Shown here one piece after another: positions 17,039 through 25,297 of a stretch of 64,000 nt of DNA (its first letter is position 1; each line of letters starts with the position of its first letter). The DNA is from JAHEFT01 sp963766195 (GTDB taxonomy: Bacteria > Pseudomonadota > Gammaproteobacteria > Xanthomonadales > SZUA-36). A program made the translations under genes and the position numbers. The notes beneath the pieces were generated by a model. The model ran no database searches. It was given only the letters and a program-made list of their open reading frames with translations, and had not been told where the DNA came from. Where the stretch lies: assembly GCA_963766195.1 (NCBI GenBank), contig CAVXYY010000013.1, positions 1 through 64,000 of the forward strand. Reading direction: 5' to 3'.

Positions 17039-17606
17039 CCGCCGGCCCGGTGACATCCTGCCGCGCCTGCTTGGAATGCTCTGCCTGTGCTTGATGCTGC
17101 CGGCCTGCGGATTGACCGCACCCAGGAGTAACGATGGCTTTGCAGACCTGGATTCACTGGGCGTCAGGGACGTCGACCAGGTGATGACCCTGTCCATTGG
17201 CCCGGCCCTGCTGCACTTCGCCGCCAGTCACATCGATGATGATCCGGAAGTGCGCGCGTTGCTGAAAGGCCTGGACGGCGTGCGCATCCGCATTTACGAA
17301 ATCGACGGCGATCCGGCAAGAGTGGCAAGCCGGATCGGCACCATGAGCAAGCGACTGCAGGACGATGGCTGGGAGTCCGTGCTGTCAGTCAGGGAAGGCA
17401 CAGAGGTCACCCACATGCTGCTGCGGGTTGTCGATGATCGGATCTGCGGCATGACGGTGCTGGTTTCAGACGGAGATTCGGAAGCCGTCGTGATTAACCT
17501 GATGGGTGACATCAGACCGGAGCAGTTCGGGGAGGTCATGATGGCGCTGGACGTGGATACGCCCGCGGTCGAAACGGCTGAGCTCGCGGTCAGTGAAAGG
17601 GGCTGA
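17031..17606 (+). CDS. DUF4252 lipoprotein, paralogue of the preceding gene
   Basis: A 191-residue protein starting at ATG 17031, overlapping the previous stop by 8 nt. A lipoprotein signal is visible (LCLCLMLPAC, Cys about residue 27), so it is membrane-anchored where its paralogue is free. The mature domain aligns with the previous protein: GVRIRIYEI / GVRVNVFET, DDGWESVLSV / KLGWEPVVTV, and AVVINLMGDI / VFVNIIGSI. A tandem duplicate, one secreted and one lipidated, under ECF control suggests an envelope-stress role, but this is inference. Confidence 0.75.
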   Translation: MNSRRPGDILPRLLGMLCLCLMLPACGLTAPRSNDGFADLDSLGVRDVDQVMTLSIGPALLHFAASHIDDDPEVRALLKGLDGVRIRIYEIDGDPARVASRIGTMSKRLQDDGWESVLSVREGTEVTHMLLRVVDDRICGMTVLVSDGDSEAVVINLMGDIRPEQFGEVMMALDVDTPAVETAELAVSERG

Positions 17607-17681
17607 CCAGCCGCCGCCCCTTTCAGGTCACAGCGCGTTATCGTAATTGAAAAATGTCAGTTGCTGGCCCAAACTCGACGA

Positions 17682-18105
17682 ATGCGCCATCTCCTGATTC
17701 TGATTACCCTGATTGTCTGCAGTTCCTGCATCGCGCAGGATCCTTATGTCGTACTCGGCGGTGAGCGTTTCACCGTCGAATTGGCCGAAACACAGGAAAA
17801 GCAGGCGCTGGGCCTGATGTTCCGGGACGAGATGCCGGATGATCACGGCATGTTGTTTCTGTTCCCGGGCGAGGCAAGAAGAAGTTTCTGGATGAAGAAC
17901 ACCCGGATTCCGCTCGACATATTTTATTTCGAGCAAGGACCTCGCATTGGTGAGCGTGTCGGAGAACACTCCGCCCTGCCGGTCACCGCGGTGCCCGAGC
18001 TACCCGAGCTCCGGGCCGGCCAAGTACGTGCTGGAACTCAACGCGGGTAAGGCCGCGGAGTTGGGTGTCCAGGCCGGGGATGTTCTCGAACTGCACCTGG
18101 ATTGA
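17682..18105 (+). CDS. DUF192 secreted protein, one frameshift
   Basis: A short N-terminal export signal (MRHLLILITLIVCSSC) leads to the DUF192 core: FTVELAETQEKQALGLMFR, then GMLFLFPGEARRSFWMKNT and IPLDIFYF. A break near 17935 shifts the frame; the correct continuation is LVSVSENTPPC, SSGPAKYVLELNAGKA and a final ELHLD ending at 18105. Family members are small periplasmic beta proteins of unknown role. An alternative TTG start at 17661 is less likely. Confidence 0.75.
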
Positions 18106-18114
18106 AACCGACCG

Positions 18115-18865
18115 GTGCAGACCAAACCCCTGAAAATCCTTCAAGTGAGCGACTGTCACGTTTCCGCTGACCCGGAAGCGGCCTACCGTACCCAGAACGC
18201 AGACCGGAACGTCAGGACGCTGCTGCCCGCGATGCGCGCCTGGAGCCCGGACCTGGTGCTTGCTGACCGGCGATGTCAGTGAGGACGCCAGTCCGGCGGC
18301 TTATGCACGGGTGGCGGAGATGCTTGGCGCGGTTGGCGCACCCGTGCTGGCGCTTCCGGGCAACCACGATGATCCGCAGGTCATGCAGAACCATTTTCCG
18401 CAGGGGCCATGGAATGGGCCGTTCGTGCAGGAAGCGGGGCCCTGGTTACTGGTGCTGATGGATTCGACGGTCAGGGGCCGTGTTTCCGGTTGCGTCCAGC
18501 AACACGACCTCGACCGCTTGGACGCGCAGCTGGATGCCAGCAGCGCCGATTTCGTCCTGGTGGCGCTTCACCACCAGCCGGTAGCTGTCAATGCGCCCTG
18601 GATCGATCGTTTAGCGCTGGAAAATCCCGACGGCTTTTTCCGGCACGTGGACCGGGAGCCGCGGATCAGGTGCATTACCTGGGGACATATTCACCATGAT
18701 TTCCGCTCGAAACGGAACGGCGTGGAACTGCTGGGGGCGCCGTCGGCGGCGGCGAACAGCCTGCCGCAAACGGATCGATTCACCCTGGACCCGGCCGGAC
18801 CCGCCTGCCGCTGGCTGGAGCTTTATGGGGACGGGCGCGTGGAAACCGGCCTGCTGAGAGCTTAA
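18115..18865 (+). CDS. cpdA: Metallophosphoesterase, CpdA-like cyclic-nucleotide phosphodiesterase, one frameshift
   Basis: Calcineurin-like dimetal hydrolase. From GTG 18115 the protein begins KILQVSDCHV (first metal Asp/His motif). A break near 18257 separates it from LTGDVSED (GDxxxD), then LPGNHDD (GNHD) and WGHIHHDF (GHxH). These are all the motifs of class III phosphodiesterases such as CpdA, which hydrolyse 3',5'-cAMP and tune CRP signalling. Length (~249 residues) is slightly below E. coli CpdA. Substrate assignment is by family only. Its 3' end overlaps the convergent pspC-like gene by 4 nt. Confidence 0.75.
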
Positions 18866-19059
18866 TCCTCGACCGGCAAGACCAGCCAGAGAATCAGGTA
18901 CACGATGATTCCCGGAAAAGCCGCGGAGCAGATGGAAAGCAGCACATAAGCCACCCGGGTACCGGTCACGGACCAGCCGAAATGCCTTGCGATACCGGCG
19001 CATACGCCGGCGATCATCGAATTCCTTCTGGATCGCTTGATTCCGCCTCTTTCACTCAT
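18862..19059 (-). CDS. PspC-domain membrane protein
   Basis: About 65 residues from MSERGGIKRSRRN. The PspC core is visible: MIAGVCAGIARHFGW, then a hydrophobic segment IIVYLILWLVLP. Such stand-alone PspC domains are linked to the phage-shock response, but no pspA or pspB lies nearby. The charged N-terminus should stay in the cytoplasm. Confidence 0.8.
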   Translation of the reverse strand: MSERGGIKRSRRNSMIAGVCAGIARHFGWSVTGTRVAYVLLSICSAAFPGIIVYLILWLVLPVED

Positions 19060-19149
19060 GGCTATCGTTACGCATCTGCAGACCAATCCCTAGAATAACC
19101 CAAACCACCAGGGCCTGTTCACCCTGGAAGAGTCCGGATCGGAAGTCGA

Positions 19150-19329
19150 TCAGATTTCGACCATTTCAAAGTCTTCCTTGCCCGCGCCGCAGTCCGGGCA
19201 AACCCAGAACTCCGGGACGTCCTCCCAGCGCGTGCCAGGGGCCAGGCCTTCTTCGGGCGCGCCTTTTTCCTCTTCGTAAATCCAGCCGCAAATGATACAC
19301 ATCCAGTTCCTGTAGCCTTTGTCGGTCAC
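19150..19329 (-). CDS. Rubredoxin
   Basis: A 59-residue iron protein starting at GTG 19329, with a GGAAGG ribosome site about 9 nt upstream. The two iron-binding loops are intact: MCIICGWIYE near the N-terminus and CPDCGAGKEDFE near the C-terminus, with WEDVPEFWVCP between them. It carries single electrons, for example to alkane hydroxylases or oxygen/peroxide reductases; no partner gene is adjacent. It has no ATG and is easily missed. It is divergent from hemL (51 bp apart). Confidence 0.92.
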   Translation of the reverse strand: MTDKGYRNWMCIICGWIYEEEKGAPEEGLAPGTRWEDVPEFWVCPDCGAGKEDFEMVEI

Positions 19330-19380
19330 TTTTTTTCACCTTCCTGAAAAAAGTTGAATAGTTTGCCATACAATACCGCG

Positions 19381-20661
19381 ATGAACATAAGCAAAGAACT
19401 GATCAATCGTGCCCGCGTCCACATTCCAGGCGGTGTGAATTCTCCTGTGCGCGCTTTCAACGGGGTCGGCGGCGACCCCGTGTTTTTCGACCGTGCCGCA
19501 GGCGCCTGCCTCTACGACGTGGATGGCCGCTCCTATATTGATTACGTCGGGTCATGGGGTCCGATGATTACCGGCCACGCACATCCGGAAATCGTTTCCG
19601 CGGTTCAGGAAGCGGCAGCCAGGGGGCTGAGTTTCGGTGCGCCCTGTCCCGCCGAAGTGGACATGGCGGAACGGCTGTGTTCGATCGTGCCCGGCATGGA
19701 CATGGTGCGGATGGTGAATTCGGGCACCGAAGCGACCATGAGCGCTATCCGGCTCGCCCGCGCCGCGACCGGACGTGACCTGATCATCAAGTTCGAGGGT
19801 TGTTATCACGGCCATGCCGACAGTTTCCTGGTGAAAGCGGGTAGCGGCGCATTGACCCTCGGGGTTCCGAATTCCCCCGGCGTCCCTTCCGCGGTGGCTG
19901 ATCTGACAGTTACCCTGCCTTACAACGACCTGGAAGCGGTTACGGAGTGCCTGGCCGCCCGCGGAAGCGACGTTGCCGCCATTATCGTCGAACCGGTTGC
20001 CGGCAATATGAACTGCATTCCGCCGGTGGAAGGTTACCTGGAAGGCTTGCGCGCCCGTTGTGATGAGCACGGCTGTCTGTTGATTTTCGACGAAGTAATG
20101 ACCGGGTTCCGGGTAGCGCTTCAGGGCGCCCAGGGCCTGTACGGCATCACCCCGGATCTTTCCACTTTCGGCAAGGTGATTGGCGGCGGGATGCCGGTTG
20201 GCGCGTTTGGCGGCAAACGGGAATTCATGCAGCTGGTGGCTCCCAGCGGGCCGGTCTACCAGGCGGGTACGCTGTCAGGCAACCCGGTCGCCATGGCGGC
20301 GGGCCTGGCCAATCTTCGACTGATTTCGGTTGACGGGTTCTTTGAAAACCTGGCGCGGACCACTGCCAAGCTGGTGACGGGCATCCAGGAAGCGGCCGAC
20401 CAGGCGGGCGTCCCGTTCACCACTACCCGGGTAGGCGGCATGTTCGGCCTGTTTTTCACCGGCGTCGAAAAAGTGGTTAATTTTGTCCAGGCTGGAACAG
20501 TCGACGTCGATGCATTCCGGGTGTTCTATCACCTGATGCTGGAGCGGGGCGTTTACCTGGCGCCTTCAGCCTACGAGGCCGGTTTTGTTTCCTCGGCCCA
20601 TACCGATGAGCACATCGAGTCGACCATTGCGGCCGCCCGTGAGTCGTTCAACCGGCTTTGA
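19381..20661 (+). CDS. hemL: Glutamate-1-semialdehyde 2,1-aminomutase
   Basis: A 426-residue PLP enzyme of the C5 haem pathway that converts glutamate-1-semialdehyde to 5-aminolevulinate. It starts at MNISKELINRARVHIPGG. Family landmarks: GGVNSPVRAF, the phosphate-binding region VNSGTEATMSAIRLAR, the cofactor aspartate in LLIFDEVMTGFRV, and the catalytic lysine in STFGKVIGGGMPVGAFGG. Complete. Confidence 0.97.
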   Translation: MNISKELINRARVHIPGGVNSPVRAFNGVGGDPVFFDRAAGACLYDVDGRSYIDYVGSWGPMITGHAHPEIVSAVQEAAARGLSFGAPCPAEVDMAERLCSIVPGMDMVRMVNSGTEATMSAIRLARAATGRDLIIKFEGCYHGHADSFLVKAGSGALTLGVPNSPGVPSAVADLTVTLPYNDLEAVTECLAARGSDVAAIIVEPVAGNMNCIPPVEGYLEGLRARCDEHGCLLIFDEVMTGFRVALQGAQGLYGITPDLSTFGKVIGGGMPVGAFGGKREFMQLVAPSGPVYQAGTLSGNPVAMAAGLANLRLISVDGFFENLARTTAKLVTGIQEAADQAGVPFTTTRVGGMFGLFFTGVEKVVNFVQAGTVDVDAFRVFYHLMLERGVYLAPSAYEAGFVSSAHTDEHIESTIAAARESFNRL

Positions 20662-21823
20662 CCTGTGAATAGGTCCTGAGCCGGTAGAAAGGCCGTTCCA
20701 CCGCGTAATAGCTGATGGATGCCACCGTGATCACGGCCACGGTGGCCAGGGGGAAGGTTAACCGGTGGGGCAGCTCAGCCCAGGAACTTCCGGCCAGCAG
20801 CTGAATTTGTTGCATGACCACGAAGTGCCACAGGTAAAGGCTGTATGAAATCAGGCCGAGATAATACATGAGCCGGTTCGCCAGCAGGAAAGTGCCGATC
20901 CGCGATCCCCAGTAAAGCGCCAGCACCGCCGCCGAAAGCGGCAGCCCCAGGGCCAGCGGTGCGACGATCATCCCCCAGTGACCCATCCAGTAGGCGTTAC
21001 CCGCGCCGAGCACCACCTGCCAAAGCCAGGTGGCAGGAACGAGCAATCCCAGCACAAAAAGCAGGTCCAGCATCCAGGGGGCGGGCCGGGCCAGGCCCTG
21101 CCGGGACACCCAACGGGCGACCAGGGCTGCGCTTGCGCCGAGCAGAAACTCGGCGAGGCTTCCGGGCAGCTGTGAAGCGGCCAGGAAAACCGCCCCGTCA
21201 CCGAGTGTGCCGAAGTGCGAGGCGGCCCAAACCCGGTACACCAGGCTGAGAGCGATGCCGGTCAGCAGCACCGGGATCCAACGGGCCGGTCTCAGGAGCG
21301 GTGCGAGCAGGGGTAGAAGGAGATAGAAGCCCATTTCCACCGGCAGCGTCCACCAAACGCCGACCATGGGTCTGAAAGGATGCCAACCGATATTGAAAAA
21401 CATCAATAGATGGGCGGCCAGCGATGGCAGGGTTTGCGGGACCCAGGCAACAAACCAGCCACCGATCAGAAGGATCAGGAGCAATTGCGCGTAATAGGCG
21501 GGGAATACCCGCAGGAAACGCCTTTTGAAGTAACGCGACAGGTCCGGTCCCGGTTCCCGGTCCAGCGCAGCGCTGGCAAACGGTAGCGTCAGCAGGAAAC
21601 CGCTCAGGACGAAGAAGATATCTACACCGGTGTAACCAAATCCCAACGGAAACTGCAGGACGCGGCCGAGAATCGGAACAGTCAGGTCAAGCCTGATACC
21701 GGGGTGCAGGGCTTCGTAATGAAAGAGAAAGACCAGCAGCGCCGCGAAGCCCCGCATGCCGGTCAGGGAAGCGATGTACTGCCGGTCGTTCCGGGTCTTG
21801 GGCAGGGGCTTGCCTTCACCCAT
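20648..21823 (-). CDS. Acyltransferase 3 family membrane protein (OafA/YrhL-like)
   Basis: A 391-residue, ~10-TM protein. Hallmarks: SLTGMRGFAALLVFLFHY with the conserved His, GYTGVDIFFVLSGFL, RRFLRVFPAYY, and WWTLPVEMGFYLLLPLL. These enzymes O-acylate sugars of lipopolysaccharide, peptidoglycan or antibiotics. There is no flavodoxin or SGNH domain. The 3' end overlaps hemL by 14 bp; the start overlaps the end of the SDR gene by 8 nt, so the two may be co-expressed. Confidence 0.88.
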   Translation of the reverse strand: MGEGKPLPKTRNDRQYIASLTGMRGFAALLVFLFHYEALHPGIRLDLTVPILGRVLQFPLGFGYTGVDIFFVLSGFLLTLPFASAALDREPGPDLSRYFKRRFLRVFPAYYAQLLLILLIGGWFVAWVPQTLPSLAAHLLMFFNIGWHPFRPMVGVWWTLPVEMGFYLLLPLLAPLLRPARWIPVLLTGIALSLVYRVWAASHFGTLGDGAVFLAASQLPGSLAEFLLGASAALVARWVSRQGLARPAPWMLDLLFVLGLLVPATWLWQVVLGAGNAYWMGHWGMIVAPLALGLPLSAAVLALYWGSRIGTFLLANRLMYYLGLISYSLYLWHFVVMQQIQLLAGSSWAELPHRLTFPLATVAVITVASISYYAVERPFYRLRTYSQVKAG

Positions 21824-22643
21824 CCAGGAACAGGTCTTTCATCAGCGGCTCGCCCGGTTTGACCGAGTACCTGGTGAAATCACTGACACCGGTTCCGCGC
21901 AACACATCTTCATCGAGAAAGAAATTGCCGGTGCACTGGCGGGCTTTCTGACGCAGAATCGCATGTGCCGCATCAGCCATGATTTCTTCGGTCCGGCAGT
22001 GCTGCGGCTTGAAACGGCCTTCGAACACATTCAGCGCTGCCGTGGCAATCACGGTTCTCGGCCAGAGTGCGTTGAAAGCGATGCCGGCTTTGCGAAACTC
22101 TTGCGACATTCCCAGCACGCACATACTCATCCCGTACTTGGCCATGGTGTAAGCGACGTGGTCTTTGAACCATTTCGGATTCAGGTTCAGCGGTGGCGAG
22201 AGGTTCAGAACATGGGGATTGGCCGCTTCCATCAGGTGAGGAATACAGGCCCTGGACATCAGGTATGTGCCACGCACGTTGGTTTGGAACATCAGGTCAA
22301 ATCGCTTGACCGGTAAATCCAGCGTGCCGCTGAGCATGATGGCGCTGGCGTTGTTCACCAGGATGTCCAGTCCTCCGAAATGGCTGACGGCCTGATGCAC
22401 AGCCTGCCCGATCGAGTCTTCGTCACGGACGTCCATGCGGATGGCCAGACCCCGACCCCCCGCGGCATTGATCTCTTCGACGGCTGTATGAATGGTTCCG
22501 GGCAGCACCGGGTGTTTCCGGTCAGTCTTTGCGGCCACGGCGATATTGGCGCCGTCACGTGCCGCCCTGATCGCGATGGCCTTACCGATTCCCCGTGACG
22601 CACCGGTAATCAGCAGGGTTTTTCCTGCCAGATTTGTCCCCAT
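21816..22643 (-). CDS. Short-chain dehydrogenase/reductase, HSDL2-like
   Basis: A 275-residue classical SDR. NAD(P) motif TGASRGIGKAIA, NNAS at the end of beta4, catalytic Ser in VLNLSPPLN and the YxxxK pair in YTMAKYGMS. The C-terminal extension (FLDEDVLRGTG) matches HSDL2-type proteins, here without a sterol-carrier domain. Substrate unknown, probably a lipid-derived alcohol or ketone. Probably transcribed with the downstream acyltransferase. Confidence 0.82.
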   Translation of the reverse strand: MGTNLAGKTLLITGASRGIGKAIAIRAARDGANIAVAAKTDRKHPVLPGTIHTAVEEINAAGGRGLAIRMDVRDEDSIGQAVHQAVSHFGGLDILVNNASAIMLSGTLDLPVKRFDLMFQTNVRGTYLMSRACIPHLMEAANPHVLNLSPPLNLNPKWFKDHVAYTMAKYGMSMCVLGMSQEFRKAGIAFNALWPRTVIATAALNVFEGRFKPQHCRTEEIMADAAHAILRQKARQCTGNFFLDEDVLRGTGVSDFTRYSVKPGEPLMKDLFLDG

Positions 22644-22730
22644 TTCACACCTCGCTGCGGATCAATACCGTATCATAACGGCTTGGCGGTCAAAAGAGCC
22701 GGATCTGCAGGCAAAAAAAGGAATATCTGC

Positions 22731-24719
22731 TTGGATACAGGCTGGACACAGGAGCTTCTGAGTTGGCTCAATGCCCACCCCGGTTGGGGGGTGAGTATCG
22801 TATTTTTCGTCTCCTTCCTTGAGTCACTGGTGTTGATCGGGATCCTTTTGCCCGGAATCGTGATCCTGTTCGGCGTGGGCACGCTGATCGGCCTAGGTCT
22901 GCTGGAGTTGATTCCGGTCTGGGTGGCAGCCAGTGTGGGCGCTTTTTTTGGCGATGCCCTGAGTTTCTACCTGGGCCGGCATTTTCGTGGCCACTTGCTG
23001 GAGATCTGGCCTTTTTCCCGCTATCCGGCCGTGATGGAACGCGGGACCCGCTTTTTCCATGCCCATGGCGCAAAAAGCGTGGTCGCCGGCCGGTTCATCG
23101 GGCCATTACGCCCCATCATTCCATCGGTCGCCGGCATGATGGGAATGAAGCAATCCCGGTTTATCGCGGTCGACATTCCAACCTGCGTTGCCTGGGCGCC
23201 AGCCTTCCTGCTGCCGGGTATGTTGTTCGGCGCCTCGCTGGAGGTGGCTTCGGAATACACCGGACGCCTGGCAGCGATGCTGATCATCCTGCTGGTGGTT
23301 CTGTGGGCGACCTGGTGGGCGATGCGAGCATTGTACGAGCCGCTCGCTTCCCGGTCGGCAAGATGGTTGCGGCACGGTATTCGCTGGAGCCGACGCCACC
23401 CGGTCCTGGGCCGCCTGGCCGGGCCGGTTCTCGACCCGTCCCGCGGAGAGGTTCTCTCCGTCTCCATGTTGGGTATCCTCCTGGTCGTCATTTTTTGGGG
23501 CCTGGTGATGCTGTTGTTTCTTTCGCCGTTCGCGGTACAGCCCAGGGCCATCGATCAGGCAGTCCAGGAATTTGCATTGTCGCTGCGTAATCACCTCGCC
23601 GACCCTGTAATGATCGCCATTTCACAACTTTCCCGCTGGCCGGTTTCCATTTTCTCGGCGCTTGCTCTGCTGTTGTGGCTGATGGGGGCCGGAAGAAGGA
23701 ATGCAGCGGCGCACTGGTTGATTGCCATTGGCGGTGGCGGGCTGTTGCATCTGCTGTTGTCATGGAGCCTGAGAACCACCCCGCAGGTTTTCGAATTGTC
23801 CGGGCAGTCGCTGCAAAGTCCCAGCGCCGCCATGAGCCTGCCTACCGTTGTCCTGACTTTTTTTGCGGTGATGGAAGCGGGCGAGTTGAATCGAAAGCAC
23901 CGGCAATGGCCGTACCTGGTTTCGGCGCTGATCCTTACACTGCTGGCTGTTTCGAGAATCTACCTGGGCCAGGAGTGGCTCAGCGGCGCGTTGATGGGCC
24001 TGGCGACCGGGCTGGCGTGGTCGGCGATTGTCGGGATCGCATACCGCCAAAGGGCGGTTCGGCGTTTTTCCGGTGCGGCGGCGAGCCTGATATTTTACGG
24101 TTCGTTCCTGGCCTTGTTCTCCTGGCAGGTGAACGAGCACGGGGACAGCGATCTCGATGTGCTCAGGGCATCTGTGGCCACCCAGGAAATCAGCGAAAGT
24201 GCCTGGTGGGAAACCGGCTGGAAAGACCTGCCCATGGAACGCACACAGCTGTCGTCGGTGGCTTCCCGGAACTTCAATGCCCAGGTTGCGGCAGACCCGG
24301 CGGAAATTTCAGCGCTGTTGGAGCGCGCAGGCTGGACCAGAGAACCCGCGGCGGATTGGCGTTGGATCATCCAGGCGCTCAATCCCGAGCCCAGGCAGGC
24401 GAGCCTTCCGCTGTTGGGCAGGGCATTCCAGGGCCGGTCAGAAGAGTTGCTGCTGAGCATGGACCTGAAGCCGGAAGGGCGGCTGCTGACCATACGGCTG
24501 TGGGATTCAGGAGTGCGCCTGGAGCCCGGCGGACAGGTGCTTTACCTCGCCCAGTTATCGGAAGAGGAGTTGGTGCAGCGGCTTGGCCTGTTCAGCTATT
24601 GGCGATCTACTTCGTTGGATCAGAGCCACTTCAGCCCGCTGCGTGATCCTCTGTCCAGTCTTGAACAGAAACGGGTTGATGACCAGTTGCTGCTGATCCG
24701 TTCGCCTCAGCCGGATTGA
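22731..24719 (+). CDS. DedA-PAP2-LssY fusion membrane protein
   Basis: A 662-residue protein starting at TTG 22731 with AAGGA 8 nt upstream. An N-terminal DedA (SNARE-associated/VTT) domain shows LLPGIVILFGVGTLIG and GRFIGPLRPIIPSVAGMMG. A PAP2-like helical phosphatase region follows at about residues 255-450, with conserved-looking SLRTTPQVF and LSRIYLGQEWLSGALMG regions. The C-terminal ~170 residues resemble LssY_C (DVLRASVAT; WKDLPMERTQ; SLPLLGRAFQG). DedA proteins flip lipid carriers, PAP2 dephosphorylates lipid phosphates, and LssY is linked to export. A role in polyprenyl-phosphate or phospholipid recycling is inferred. Confidence 0.8.
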   Translation: MDTGWTQELLSWLNAHPGWGVSIVFFVSFLESLVLIGILLPGIVILFGVGTLIGLGLLELIPVWVAASVGAFFGDALSFYLGRHFRGHLLEIWPFSRYPAVMERGTRFFHAHGAKSVVAGRFIGPLRPIIPSVAGMMGMKQSRFIAVDIPTCVAWAPAFLLPGMLFGASLEVASEYTGRLAAMLIILLVVLWATWWAMRALYEPLASRSARWLRHGIRWSRRHPVLGRLAGPVLDPSRGEVLSVSMLGILLVVIFWGLVMLLFLSPFAVQPRAIDQAVQEFALSLRNHLADPVMIAISQLSRWPVSIFSALALLLWLMGAGRRNAAAHWLIAIGGGGLLHLLLSWSLRTTPQVFELSGQSLQSPSAAMSLPTVVLTFFAVMEAGELNRKHRQWPYLVSALILTLLAVSRIYLGQEWLSGALMGLATGLAWSAIVGIAYRQRAVRRFSGAAASLIFYGSFLALFSWQVNEHGDSDLDVLRASVATQEISESAWWETGWKDLPMERTQLSSVASRNFNAQVAADPAEISALLERAGWTREPAADWRWIIQALNPEPRQASLPLLGRAFQGRSEELLLSMDLKPEGRLLTIRLWDSGVRLEPGGQVLYLAQLSEEELVQRLGLFSYWRSTSLDQSHFSPLRDPLSSLEQKRVDDQLLLIRSPQPD

Positions 24720-25297
24720 AATCGCGGAATGACGTCGATCAGCCCTTGCAGGCGTTCAAGCGGGTCGGCAAGCTCCAGCAGGTGTTGTTTTTCTATGGCG
24801 CTGAGGGGTAACAGCTCCGACATGCGGTAACCCACCCATACCGCGTCCTGCAGATGGGCCGGAGTGTACTCAGGGTACTGGTGATCCAGTTTTTCCATGA
24901 AGCGCCCGAGTACATCGCTCAATATGGAAAAGGCTTCCGGAACCGGGCAGCTCGGCGGCTCCGGCAGGATCCGCACATGCGCACGGAACAGGCCACCCTC
25001 CTCCTGCCAGGTGTTTTCCGAGCTGAACCGGACGGTACCCGTGGTGGACACGCCCAGCAGGCCGTCTTCCAGCGTGTACCAGTCTACGATCTGTGCATAC
25101 GTGCCGACCCGGGCGGTCTTGACCGGCGAAACGGCCTCCTCACCTTCCCGGATAAGGCAAACGCCAAACCCGGTGTCGTTGCGGGCGCAATCACGCACCA
25201 GGGTCAGGTAACGCTGTTCAAATATTCGCAGTGAAAGATAACCACCCGGAAAAAGCACTGTACGCAATGGAAAAAGTGGTATGTCAGCGGTGTTCAT
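24707..25297 (-). CDS. LON substrate-binding domain protein
   Basis: A 196-residue stand-alone LON N-terminal domain, starting with the typical IPLFPLRTVLFPGGYLSLRI and the RYLTLVRDCARND helix. There is no AAA or protease domain, so it is not Lon protease. Such proteins are widespread and unassigned; protein or peptide binding is a guess. It overlaps the end of mpl by 14 nt and belongs to the adk / membrane protein / mpl run. Confidence 0.85.
   Translation of the reverse strand: MNTADIPLFPLRTVLFPGGYLSLRIFEQRYLTLVRDCARNDTGFGVCLIREGEEAVSPVKTARVGTYAQIVDWYTLEDGLLGVSTTGTVRFSSENTWQEEGGLFRAHVRILPEPPSCPVPEAFSILSDVLGRFMEKLDHQYPEYTPAHLQDAVWVGYRMSELLPLSAIEKQHLLELADPLERLQGLIDVIPRFQSG

Noticed and set aside
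19166..19369. 67-codon minus-strand frame
   Set aside because: Shadow of rubredoxin, which reads in another frame from GTG 19329 with both CxxC motifs.
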